From Archegozetes longisetosus (taxonomy: Eukaryota; Arthropoda; Arachnida; Sarcoptiformes; Trhypochthoniidae), in the NCBI GenBank assembly GCA_018873245.2, contig JAEMBT020000008.1:9695172-9759171 (forward strand): a stretch of 64,000 nucleotides of DNA, in the 5' to 3' direction. Positions 12,007 through 21,959 of the stretch are shown here, piece by piece. Under the pieces are notes generated by a model. The model made no database searches. It was given only the letters and a program-made list of their open reading frames with translations, and was not told the origin of the DNA. Positions within the stretch are counted from its first letter, which is position 1. Each line of letters starts with the position of its first letter. The position numbers and the translations under genes are program-made.

Positions 12007-13510
12007 CAGGGCTCTCAGTTGAGCGCAAATTTATTATTTTGCGCATTTCTATAGGGCTCTATCGATATATTGAATAATACGATTAATTGATATAATGATA
12101 TGATATACACTAGTTTCAAAGTTTTTCAAAAGTTGAATACAGTTTTTAAACTTTTGATCGATACATAATTTTAATATAAACCAGGGCTCTCAGTTTTCGC
12201 TTGTTTCTTGCACTTTTCGTACTATCGAACAAAAGAGTTGTTCGATAGTTGTACGAACAAAATTTATGCAAAATCTGCGCAAAATTGTGCAAAATTGCGC
12301 AAAATGGCGCAAAATATTTTGTCAAAATAAGTTTGCTTAAGTGTAGAGTCACTTGATGCTCATTTAAAAATTAAAAGTTATTTGAATTCAAATAACTTAA
12401 ATCGTGTTTCATTTTATCCTCTACGAGAAATACACCAAAACATGACAACGGAAATTTTGTACCCCAATATTTCTAATTCTAATAATTCTAATGATGTCGA
12501 AAATTTAGAGGTAGAGTCTGAAACTGAATTTGAGACTCTCTATAACAATTAATTGAATTATATTGTATTTGAACAAAATTTTTTACATATAAATTGTGGA
12601 ATGAATTAACTTTCTGAAATAAAATTTTATCATAGATTTCTAAGCGAATAAAACTTTTATATAGTATAATAATTTTCGTATATAATTTGCGCTCAATATT
12701 ATATCACAAAAAACAATAGAGATGCGGTTTATATTAAGAGGTTAAGAGGTTTATATTAAAATTATGTATCGATCAAAAGTTTAAAAACTGTATTCAACTT
12801 TTGAAAAACTTTGAATACTAGTGTATATCATATCATTATATCAATTTATCGTATTATTCAATATATCGATAGAGCCCTATAGAAATGCGCAAAATAATAA
12901 ATTTGCGCTCAACTGAGAGCCCTGATATAAACCTCTTAACCTCTTAATATAAACCGCATCTCTATTGTTTTTTGTGATATAATATTGAGCGCAAATTATA
13001 TACGAAAATTATTATACTATATAAAAGTTTTATTCGCTTAGAAGTCTATGATAAAATTTTATTTCAGAAAGTTAACTCATTCCACAATTTATATGTAAAA
13101 AATTTTGTTCAAATACAATATAATTCAATTAATTGTTATAGAGAGTTTCAAATTCAGTTTCAGACTCTACCTCTAAATTTTCGACATCATTAGAATTATT
13201 AGAATTAGAAATATTGGGGTACAAAATTTCCGTTGTCATGTTTTGGTGTATTTCTCGTAGAGGATAAAATGAAACACGATTTAAGTTATTTGAACTCAAA
13301 TAACTTTTAATTTTTAAATGAGCATCAAGTGACTCTACACTTAAGCAAACTTATTTTGACAAAATATTTTGCGCCATTTTGCGCAATTTTGCACAATTTT
13401 GCGCAGATTTTGCGCAGATTTTGCATAAATTTTGTTCGTACAACTATCGAACAACTTTTTTGTTCGATAGTACGAAAAGTGCAAGAAACAAGCGAAAACT
13501 GAAAGCCCTG
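12007..13510. mobile_element. Interleaved inverted-repeat element a-b-a'-b', 8-bp target duplication
   Basis: Both outer ends read CAGGGCT.TCAGTT, facing inward, and are flanked by TTTTAAGG at 11999-12006 and 13511-13518. Copy A has the empty site. Inside, 12007-12182 (a) is the reverse complement of about 12750-12925 (a'), and 12183-12745 (b) is the reverse complement of about 12926-13510 (b'). A CAGGGCTCTCAGTT end therefore occurs four times. No transposase is visible. The ends and the 8-bp duplication suggest a hAT-like non-autonomous element. Confidence 0.8.
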
Positions 13511-15366
13511 TTTTAAGGCAATCAACTTTTTAATAAGCTTAGCGTTTATTTTATGTAAATATAGTCAAAACTGTGATCTCATATTTTACACATACTTTAA
13601 TAGTTTTACGTTGCATTAAAATCGCCTCCTTACCCGACATCTTCCCTTTATGTTAAGCTGTTCGTACAGCCTTTACTCCTAGTTACTTCTAGGCTAAAGT
13701 TACTCTTTTAAAGACACTTCGTTACCCAAGTTTAAAAGTTTTCGATTTGACAATATATCCAAAGGTTCGCATGTTATTAGCCTTGTGTTACACTTTGGTT
13801 ACTCTCAGCTTTCGACCCTTTATCACTTTTAAGCTATTCCTAGATAATATTCATTATAATTTTAAGAAAAAAAAAGATTTTCAACTTCGAGTTTGACTAG
13901 GTATTAATCAATTTTATGTTAAGTACTTTATAGAACCATTTAATTCGACTCTAGTTCCATATTCAGCAAATCACAAACTTTAAATCAATTGTTTGAGGAG
14001 AATGCATATCACATATTTTCACGAGTCATATTTACTAAAAGTTGAATTATATAATAGAAACTTCTTTTAACTTCTTATGAACATCTCGATTAAGATTAAT
14101 AAAACTATGAGAAAGTTTAAAATTTTAGACTGTCAATTTTAATTATTTTGCATAATTTGACAAATTCACCTGAAAACATATCAATTGCAAACATGGAATA
14201 ATTATATTCAATCACAAAAGGGAGGATATAGTTAATGTACTGCATAAGAAAGTCAAAACCATCTACCATTTGGGGCAAGATGTGTCTATTACGGACTCAT
14301 TGATTAGTCAGTTCCATTCAACTTTTAGATACAAGTCAACATTGAATTTAGCTATGATGAATAAAAGCAACCGAATTATAGCTCTATTAAAGTATCACCA
14401 AATTAAACACGATTTAGAGTAAATTCAACTCATTTAAATGAATAAGTTTCACCCCTAGGAGTCAGCTTTGCAAGATGAGATTCTAAATCAAATTAGTAAA
14501 TATAAATGCTAAAAATCTTATTCAACTATTATAAAAGTATAATTAAATATTTTTGATATATTTTTAATAAGTTAAAAGTTAAAATTTTAAAATTTCAAGA
14601 TTGAGCTCAAATATTAATGGAAATCAATCAAGAAAATATAATATTTAACCAAATGGTTTTAGTCTGGTTATTTTCTATTGACTATTGGTATTTAAGCTTT
14701 TATCTAAATCTGTTGATTACTATCAAACTTGATTTTACTTTGATAAGTATGAATGAACTCACAAATCCTAAGGTCTAGGGATGAGAAAATGAATTGTAAA
14801 ATTGATTTTAACCTGTATCGGCTAAACTGACTTCTGTGAACTGACACCAATCAGTTTTACCAAACATCTGAATTTGGGGTTTCAATCCAAAGGTTTCATT
14901 GTATATTCGCGATTAATAAATATTCCTAACTTTTTTCTTCTAACAACGATGTTAGAAAAAAATTAAAATATTGAGTAAAGTATACGAGTTTCTTACATTA
15001 AATTTTTTAAGGAATATATTTTATTCAAGTCTCGTGCACAAAATGCGACAGTTTTTTAAAATATTAAAATATGATATGTAATTAGATTTTATGAATAAAT
15101 AAATCCAATATATGTTCATTTATTAATTGATAAATATGAATCGAAAAGTTTAAGCACTCCGTAGAGCTGGTAGCGGCTCGGGTTCTGAGAGCAAGTCAGT
15201 CAAGTGTTAAGACAAAATTAGGTAACTTTAAAAAAAGTGAAAAGGTTAAATGAAAATTCAATTTATTACTTAAACAAAATCAATTGAAGATGTCATTACA
15301 AGTGTTTCTGGGGATAAGTAAAGTGAAATTTCAATAGATAGCGAAAACTAATATCACGGCCATATA

Positions 15367-15716
15367 TCTCTCATCAGCCGATTAGATAAGCGTCACTCTG
15401 AGGTTAGTTTCAGGACTTTTTTTTAGTTTACTTCTATAAATACTTTTTTACTCATAAACAAATTAACAGTAAAATATTATCCATTTATCAAATCATAAGA
15501 GTAGTTCAATTTAATATTGATAAAGTTAATATGACTAAAAATCTATTCTATTGCTTAAATCTTGTATGCATAATTAATTGTGAAGCTCATCTGAACATTG
15601 TATTCATATTTCGCTTCTTAGTTAAACGATGCGTTATTCTACTAGTGATTGGTTCCCTGATCTCTAACTCCGAAATCAACCTCAGAGTGGAGCTTATCTG
15701 ATCGGCTGATGAGAGT
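15367..15716. mobile_element. MITE of about 350 bp with TA duplication
   Basis: Inverted ends read CTCTCATCAGCCGAT.AGAT on the left and the matching complement on the right, continuing to the shared CACTCTGAGGTT (about 40 bp with mismatches). TA lies outside both ends (15365-15366 and 15717-15718). There is no coding sequence. It is a mariner-type MITE, inserted in the downstream flank of F-box copy 3. Confidence 0.75.
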
Positions 15717-15749
15717 TAGTTCAATGATATATATCTTATACAGATTGTA

Positions 15750-17097
15750 TTAGATGGAATCAGTGAAAACCAGAATTTTATATCTTTAGAACTATTGATG
15801 GCGAAATAATAATTATATATATAATGAATATATTTGCCTCCAGTCTGGTTGACAAAGGCCCACCGAAGTGGGAGATGTCTGATACCATTAGCGCTATTTT
15901 GTAAATTTATTTCTTATAACTTCTTCGTACGCAGGTTGAAGTTGAACTTCATTTGCAAATCTTTTATTCTTATTTGGCCTCTTTATTCTCGCAATGCCAT
16001 CGTAGCCGCAGGGGCTAAGTCAGGGCTATAGGAGGGTGTTTTAGTTTCTTCTAACGATGTGAGTTGAAGAATTCTTGAACTTTTTTATGCTTATGTGATG
16101 TCGCATTGTCGTGGAGGATGATAGGACTACGAATCCGCTTTCTTTTTATCTCCGAGTGTATTACTTCACTCAAAAAATTAATGTAAATTTCAAAATTGAC
16201 GTTTGTATTTTTTGGTAAAATTTGATAACCAAACACTTGATTTCCCTGAAAAGCCACGATCATCATCATCTTTCAATCTTGCATTACTGCTCTTACTTTG
16301 GTGGGTCTGCAGCGTATATTAAGATCGTTAGCATTATTTGAAAGTTATAAAATTTTGTCATATCAAAATTTACGGTGGTTGCCCAGGTAACCGCCATTAG
16401 TGAGAACTTCTAGGATCACTTGGGTCATAACTTATAATCCATGTCTCATCAATGGCAATAATCCTTGGCAGAATATCGTTATCAGCATTGTATCTTTGAA
16501 GATGTTGATCACAAATATTGGCTCTCAACTTTGTTTGAGCAGTCGTTAAATCATGTGGTACCCACCGAGAGGCAATTTTTTGGCCCCTACCTCTTTTAAA
16601 AGTCTTCTCGTACTGGCCGTACTGATACCTAGATTTTCTGACAATTCAAAAGTACTCCAATCTATGTCTTCTAGTAATAGCTCTTATAATTTTTCTTTGT
16701 ATATCGCCTGACGCTGTCCGTTCTCTCCCTTCATATTGATCGTTTTCACTGCTCAGACGAGTTCGCTTAGAAAATTCCCGGTACAACTCATAGACTCTTG
16801 TTTGACTGTACTCTTCTCTTTTGACCATTTTTTGCAAATCAAAATAAACTTTAGACGCGGGGTAGCCAAGTAACACACTACACTTAATATAAACTCGTAG
16901 TTCTTGCATAGTAATACTTGCTCGAAGTTCGCCAACTTTTGGACCCCCGACAAAAGTAAGACAAATGCCGTTAAAAACAAGTAAGACTTCATGATCCACT
17001 TTGTTTTACATCAATACGTAATAATATAGTATAAATATGTTTACATCATTAACAGTCCTTGAGATATGAAATTCCGGTTTTCACTGATTACATCTAA
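15750..17097 (-). mobile_element. mariner element with broken transposase
   Basis: It is 1348 bp, the usual mariner size. The inverted ends begin TTAGATG.AATCAGTGAAAA and TA flanks both (15748-15749, 17098-17099). The minus strand carries a helix-turn-helix N-terminal part at about 16646-16920 (MQELRVYIKCSVLLGYPASK, then YSQTRVYELYREF). A catalytic-region piece at 16051-16269 contains IILHDNATSH, matching the family HDNAR.H motif. Stops and frame changes lie between them, so it is not autonomous. Confidence 0.85.
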
Positions 17098-17472
17098 TAC
17101 AAAATAAAACTAAACTCAAATTTCGAGTACAATTTTTCTTTAACATTACGCATGGATTAGATTCAACTTATGAATAAAGTTTGAAACAAGTAAAAGAAAA
17201 GTTAATTTTTAATCATGTTTGAAATAATAACAAAAGTAGCGTTAAAATGGTGTTCTTAATAAAACAAAGAGTTTCTATTTATAAAAATCTTTTGTTAACT
17301 AAGTCCTGTGATCGAACTAGAGAAGAGTTTTCAAATAAATTTGATAAGAAAGAAACAACGAATGTGACTATTATTTATATTAATAGCATTAATAAACATA
17401 TGATTTAGAGAACATTTATAAACATTATTTTTTATACCACATTAGATTAATAAAAGCTCATTTTGATAGATC

Positions 17473-18385
17473 AAAGAAGAAAACCCAAAGCGCTTTACTT
17501 TTAGCCCCTCTTTGAGCCCGAGCGCCACCTATATTTTTAGATAACCCTCTCCTTGTACTACCCACATCTAAAATATCTTTCAAAAGTACGAACGCCTAAG
17601 CGAGATATAGGGAAAAATGTGTATATAATAGATTGCGGATCCTATCAACGCAGGCTATGTAGCTCTTACTATACTCAGCATAGTAAGAGCGATGGTCGTT
17701 TTGAGGTCCAAGTGTGCAGTCACACTGGGCCTCTGGGGTTATCCTCGGTCAATATTCAAGCCGAGGACCCCATTTTAATCCGCGGGCGGATTCACTCCCA
17801 TTTTGCTAACAGAACTAAACACTTAATGTACATATTAGTTGATGTTAGCAAAACGGGAGTTGATTCAATTATTGAATATTGCTGTCAGTGCAAAACAGGC
17901 CTCAGGACTATCGGGTGCTGTGCACGCGCAATGGTAGTTCTGTGGTATCTCGGACTCGGCAGGTACGAGTCCGAGATAGCAAGACCGAGAAATTCGCTGG
18001 ACGGGTTTTATGTCGATTTTGCTTCTGATAGCACTGACAGCGAGTAGCGTGGGAGGGTGGTATATTGTAATTATTTTATCTTTATTTTATCTTTATTTTA
18101 TTTTATTTGCTTATTTTATTTATCTTATTTATCCTTTTTGTTTTTAATTTTTTAAAACCCTATACCTATGTGTGATACTTAGTATTACTATATTTCTATA
18201 AAATAAACAATTTTAATGTAAAAAATATTGAAATAATTGCGATTTTACACACTTTGTCCTATATCTCGCTTAGGCGTTTGCACTAGTGTCAAATATTTTA
18301 GGCGTGAGTAGTACAAGGGTAGCTGTATCCAAAAATATAGGTGGCGCACAGGCTCATTGTAGGGCAGGTTTTGGCTTTCTTCTTT
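17473..18385 (+). mobile_element. Inverted-repeat element carrying a SWIM-like protein
   Basis: The ends are imperfect inverted repeats of about 140 bp. They share AAAGAAGAAA.CC at the tips, CGCCACCTATATTTTT, CTTGTACTAC and AACGCCTAAGCGAGATATAG. I could not fix a target duplication. The inside holds the frame at 17553-18047. The base composition is visibly richer in G and C than its surroundings. It is inserted between the mariner and F-box copy 3. Confidence 0.7.
17553..18047 (+). CDS. SWIM-like zinc-finger protein, transposase C-terminal remnant
   Basis: A frame of 164 residues. Its segment YCCQCKTGLRTIGCCARAMV followed by VLWYLGLGR resembles the C-terminal SWIM-like domain (C-x-C...C-x-H) found in proteins of animal DNA transposons. 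The usual histidine after GCCA is replaced by arginine, so metal binding may be lost. The tail is acidic (DSTDSE). No DDE catalytic domain is present in the element, so I read this as the surviving 3' part of a transposon protein. Family assignment is from memory and uncertain. Confidence 0.55.
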   Translation: MYYPHLKYLSKVRTPKRDIGKNVYIIDCGSYQRRLCSSYYTQHSKSDGRFEVQVCSHTGPLGLSSVNIQAEDPILIRGRIHSHFANRTKHLMYILVDVSKTGVDSIIEYCCQCKTGLRTIGCCARAMVVLWYLGLGRYESEIARPRNSLDGFYVDFASDSTDSE

Positions 18386-18643
18386 CAGTATATGAGTAAT
18401 TGATATTACTTGTGATTAAAATATCGAATTGTAAAAAGCATTTAACTACTTTATTCGAGTTTAGTTTTATATTGGACAATCTGTATCTGTCTGAACTATA
18501 GGCAAAAGTCAAGTCAAGAACGCGTAAATCAGGCTCTGATGAAAAAGTCAAACTTTAGCTATGAAGCGATAAAAACTAGCATCTAGTAGTGATATCAACT
18601 TACGAGTCTTTAGTTAATCTTTGTAATAAAGTTTTTCTGATAT

Positions 18644-20254
18644 CTATCTACGAAATAGTCTTGAAGTGATTTTATCAAAAACATCTATTATACCGAGAAG
18701 CAATGGCAAAATGAATTCAAATAGAAAGCTTGTCAATGAAACAACATTAAAGGAAACCACTTCACTCAACTTAAGATTCATATTATTAGGTAAATTTTTG
18801 TGTTTCTTTGGATCAATTGCTTTAATAGATGAATCAATATATGAATTGAAAGAGTGTCGAAAAGAAATTTTAGGTTTTCTTAGTGCGAGTGCTATTAAGG
18901 CGTTGATTGTTTTGTAGCTTATGTTCGGTCCACTTTCAAAATTAATTGATTCAATCGATGAACTATTGTTTATTATATCACAAATTCCTGAGTCTGTCAT
19001 TAATGGATACTCTCTTCTCTCAATAGAAAACGGCTGAAAACTCTCAAATACAATTACTTTTAGCTTTTGAAGTTTTGCCAATGAATGCATAGTATTATTA
19101 CTTATGGTCTTATTAATACCAACTATCAAATATGTTAATTGAGGCAGATGCAAATCAATATCTTTAAAAAAGTTATCATTCATTTTAGAATATTTGATAT
19201 CCAAATGAGTCAAATTTTTGCATCCATTAAGTGATTTAATGTTAAATTGTTCAAAATGATCATCATCTGGTTCATAATAAGTGATGGTTAAGAATTTGAT
19301 TTGAGTGAAACACTCAATGGTATCAAAAATTTTAAGAAAATTTGTTGAACTGATACGTGGAAAAAGTGATAAAAGTTCTAAACTTTTAATATGATTACAT
19401 TTGTTAGCGATTGTTTTGATATTTTCTGCTAATAAACCATCAGTTTGTTCATTTGATGATAATATGAGTCCGAGTTTTTGTAAATTACTAAGAAGTGAAA
19501 TTTGTTCGATTATTTCTATTCTATTGCGAACACCACTTAAGTCAATTGATATGGATTTAAGTGAATGTTTACAGCCATTAAAAAATATTTGAGTCAATTG
19601 TTTATTGAGAAATCGGAGACGACTGACAACTTTTGTTAGTTTAGGCACTAATAACTGGTTCTCATCGATCAAAGACTTTAGATTAATTCTATTTACTTCT
19701 TGCAGATTAGGACACAATCTCAACAACAACTTATACTTTTCAATAGGTATTGAGTTTTCTTCTTCGAAGTCAATACTTCTTAACTTTGGTCCACATTTAA
19801 CACCAAATTGTTTCAAAACATTTTGACTGACATTCTCAAAATCAAACTTAATTTTGTTCAAATGATTGCAATATTTTGTAATTAATTGCAGGACTTGTTC
19901 ATTACTTTTTGTTGAAATAATCGTTAATTCATTAATAAATTTACATTTTTTGAGAACACTTTCAAAAGCTGTGATATTTATTTCTTCCTCATTCAAATAG
20001 TTTTCGCAATATTTAACTAATTCATTCAAATTATTAATTCCTTCAAATCCCTGATAATCTAATTTAATTGCGTGTTGTTTATTAAAGGCGAGTCTTCGAA
20101 ACTGTTTAGAAACACACTCTAAACGTATTTTGTCTTCAAATGAGAGATAGCTCAATAAAACTTCACACAAATCATCACAAATGCGAGCACTAAATGAATC
20201 ACGATTTGAATGAATACCTAATTCATTTAATTTTAACATTATGTGCGACATCAT
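18644..20254 (-). CDS. F-box/LRR protein with hydrophobic C-terminal tail, copy 3
   Basis: Intact, 536 residues, starting MMSHIMLKLNE. It has the same F-box at residues 22-60, the same LRR core and the tail FLFEFILPLLLGIIDVF before KITSRLFRR. It is closer to the copy at 31435 than to copy 1, sharing for instance DSSIKAIDPKK and NLKLSEVVSFN. Its upstream flank (20255-20800 and 21513 onward) is also shared with that copy. Its downstream flank was split by the elements at 15367-18385. Substrate unknown. Confidence 0.85.
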   Translation of the reverse strand: MMSHIMLKLNELGIHSNRDSFSARICDDLCEVLLSYLSFEDKIRLECVSKQFRRLAFNKQHAIKLDYQGFEGINNLNELVKYCENYLNEEEINITAFESVLKKCKFINELTIISTKSNEQVLQLITKYCNHLNKIKFDFENVSQNVLKQFGVKCGPKLRSIDFEEENSIPIEKYKLLLRLCPNLQEVNRINLKSLIDENQLLVPKLTKVVSRLRFLNKQLTQIFFNGCKHSLKSISIDLSGVRNRIEIIEQISLLSNLQKLGLILSSNEQTDGLLAENIKTIANKCNHIKSLELLSLFPRISSTNFLKIFDTIECFTQIKFLTITYYEPDDDHFEQFNIKSLNGCKNLTHLDIKYSKMNDNFFKDIDLHLPQLTYLIVGINKTISNNTMHSLAKLQKLKVIVFESFQPFSIERREYPLMTDSGICDIINNSSSIESINFESGPNISYKTINALIALALRKPKISFRHSFNSYIDSSIKAIDPKKHKNLPNNMNLKLSEVVSFNVVSLTSFLFEFILPLLLGIIDVFDKITSRLFRR

Positions 20255-20801
20255 TAGAGAAAAGTTAATTTAATTTAGAATTTGTATACGCTTAAAACGA
20301 ATAAATACTAGCCTTTAACTAGCTTTCAAAGCTGTTTAATCTCTTACTGTATTCCTATGTCAAGTTGACTATTTTCTCATAAGGCTATCAACTTTAATAA
20401 ATTTCGAGATTGTTTTATCAATATATAATCAAAACCAAGGCTCATACTTCAACAACGTCACGTTAAATTACCTTTCATCATCACTTCTTCATCCTATGTC
20501 AAGCTGCTACCCGCGCAGCCTTTACTCCTATCTACTCTTGGGCCAAAGTTATGCTTTTCATGGGACTTTATCACAGAGATTTTTAAATTTTCAATTTTAC
20601 GGATATATTAAAAGGCTTGCGTGCCATTAACCTATGCCCCTTTTTGCGTTACGTTATTCAGTATAAAACCTAATTTATTATTTATTAACGCATGAATGTT
20701 TTTCGATTGCAAGTTAATGTTAAATCTAGAAGCTATTTTCCAATCGCTTTTATTACTATAAATAGATTCAGTTAGACAATTAACTACCAAAAAATAATAT
20801 A

Positions 20802-21512
20802 TTAGGTTGGCTCATAAGTCTTTGTCACTATTCGGACTTTATTAGTAAGAAAGTTTTAAAATATAAAAGTTATGTTCTTTGAACACCTCGGCTGACGGCA
20901 TTGACCGAGAGGGAGACTGTATCACATTTGTCACTGGAGATCCTCTACCTAATCTCGAGCGCGGGTTTTATTTGAGAGGGTACTGTTCGAGACCCTCCTA
21001 CTCGTTTCCTGAGGCATGAACAAATAAACTGTTTGCTAATATTTTTTGAATAAGATTTGATATCCATATAAGATGGACATTACTCGATTCAGCTCTTTAT
21101 ACTGCACTAAATGATGCCACGTTCGTAGAGATCGGCCAATGAATAATGGGCCAGTAGCTATTTGCGAATAACTATGTAACCTTTGATTTCCGCACTTCGA
21201 AACCAAGCTATCTGGACTCTACTCATCATTCTGAGTCGAACGACATCAAATTCATCGAAATCTGAACCGTGACCACTTCGATACATGCGCAAAATGCATC
21301 TGTTGGCCACAACTTTGATGGTCACTACAGGCCACATGGATGTCCGAATTGAGCTACAACCCATATATTATTTTAGTACTCGTTGAGATCTATCGATTGA
21401 CATAGGTGGCGCTGTGGTGCACTGGAGGGGCAAAATGTAAAGGGCTTTAGCATTCTCCTTTTACAAAAGAAGATATTCGAAATAATTTTCAAGGATTTAT
21501 GGGCCAACCTAA
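20802..21512. mobile_element. mariner remnant, internally rearranged
   Basis: The ends read TTAGGTTGGCTCATAAGTC on the left and the complement of TTAGGTTGGCCCATAAAT on the right, a typical mariner terminus, with TA outside both. The equivalent flank of F-box copy 4 (about 33565) lacks the element. I see no convincing transposase frame. Part of the interior (20880-21015) is a different dispersed repeat, also found inverted at 25805-25940, so something has inserted into or replaced the mariner core. Confidence 0.75.
20880..21015 (-). repeat. Dispersed GC-rich repeat, copy 1
   Basis: Its reverse complement matches 25805-25940, including GTACCCTCTCAAATAAA, CCCGCGCT, CCAGTGA and AGTCTCCCTC. It lies inside the mariner remnant. 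The source element is not recognised. Confidence 0.7.
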
Positions 21513-21959
21513 TATTTAACTCAGATTTAGACCCCAGATATTTAAGATTTAAACCACGTTCACTTTGCATTCATGATAATTTAGGACAAGATCTAATAAG
21601 AGATTACTAATGTAAACGCAAAATTTTTTTAAAATTTGCCACTAAACTCATGGGTAAAGACATTTTTAAGCTTTTTTGTTTAAAAACTGACTCCTTTTTC
21701 GCTTAAACGAAACGAAACTAACAATAGATTTCAATAAATGATACTTAATTTTGTAAAACAACATATCTCAGCAAACATAGAATGTATAAAATAATACCAA
21801 TCATGACTTCGCAGTATTTACTCGATAGGTTTAATCCAGACCCTCTTATTAGTGTTGGTGAATCAAAAGATTAGCCATCAAAGATTTATACAATATGAGG
21901 AGTGTCCCTAAAAGAGTCTCTAAAAAGAGAGCATTTATTTTGTCAATTCACTCATATTT
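21513..21959. other. Upstream flank of F-box copy 3
   Basis: The start (ATTTAACTCAG) is homologous to the region after 33565 upstream of F-box copy 4, with patchy divergence. No gene is seen. The 5' end of the LINE at about 21960 may lie slightly further left. Confidence 0.5.

Larger units (their letters stand above)
8183..15110. repeat. Segmental duplication, copy B
   Basis: The second copy of the unit described at 1465-6780, longer because of its own insertions. Its left end begins inside a fragment of the decayed F-box/LRR relic (8183-8350). Its right end joins the downstream flank of the next F-box gene, which is spread over 15110-15360 and 18490-18643. The non-genic parts 8350-9650 and 13511-15110 show flank sequence only. 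Confidence 0.85.

Noticed and set aside
12146..13525. Frames at 12146-12352 and 13325-13525 as small genes
   Set aside because: They are mirror images within the arms of the inverted-repeat element and contain low-complexity GCGCAAAA repeats.
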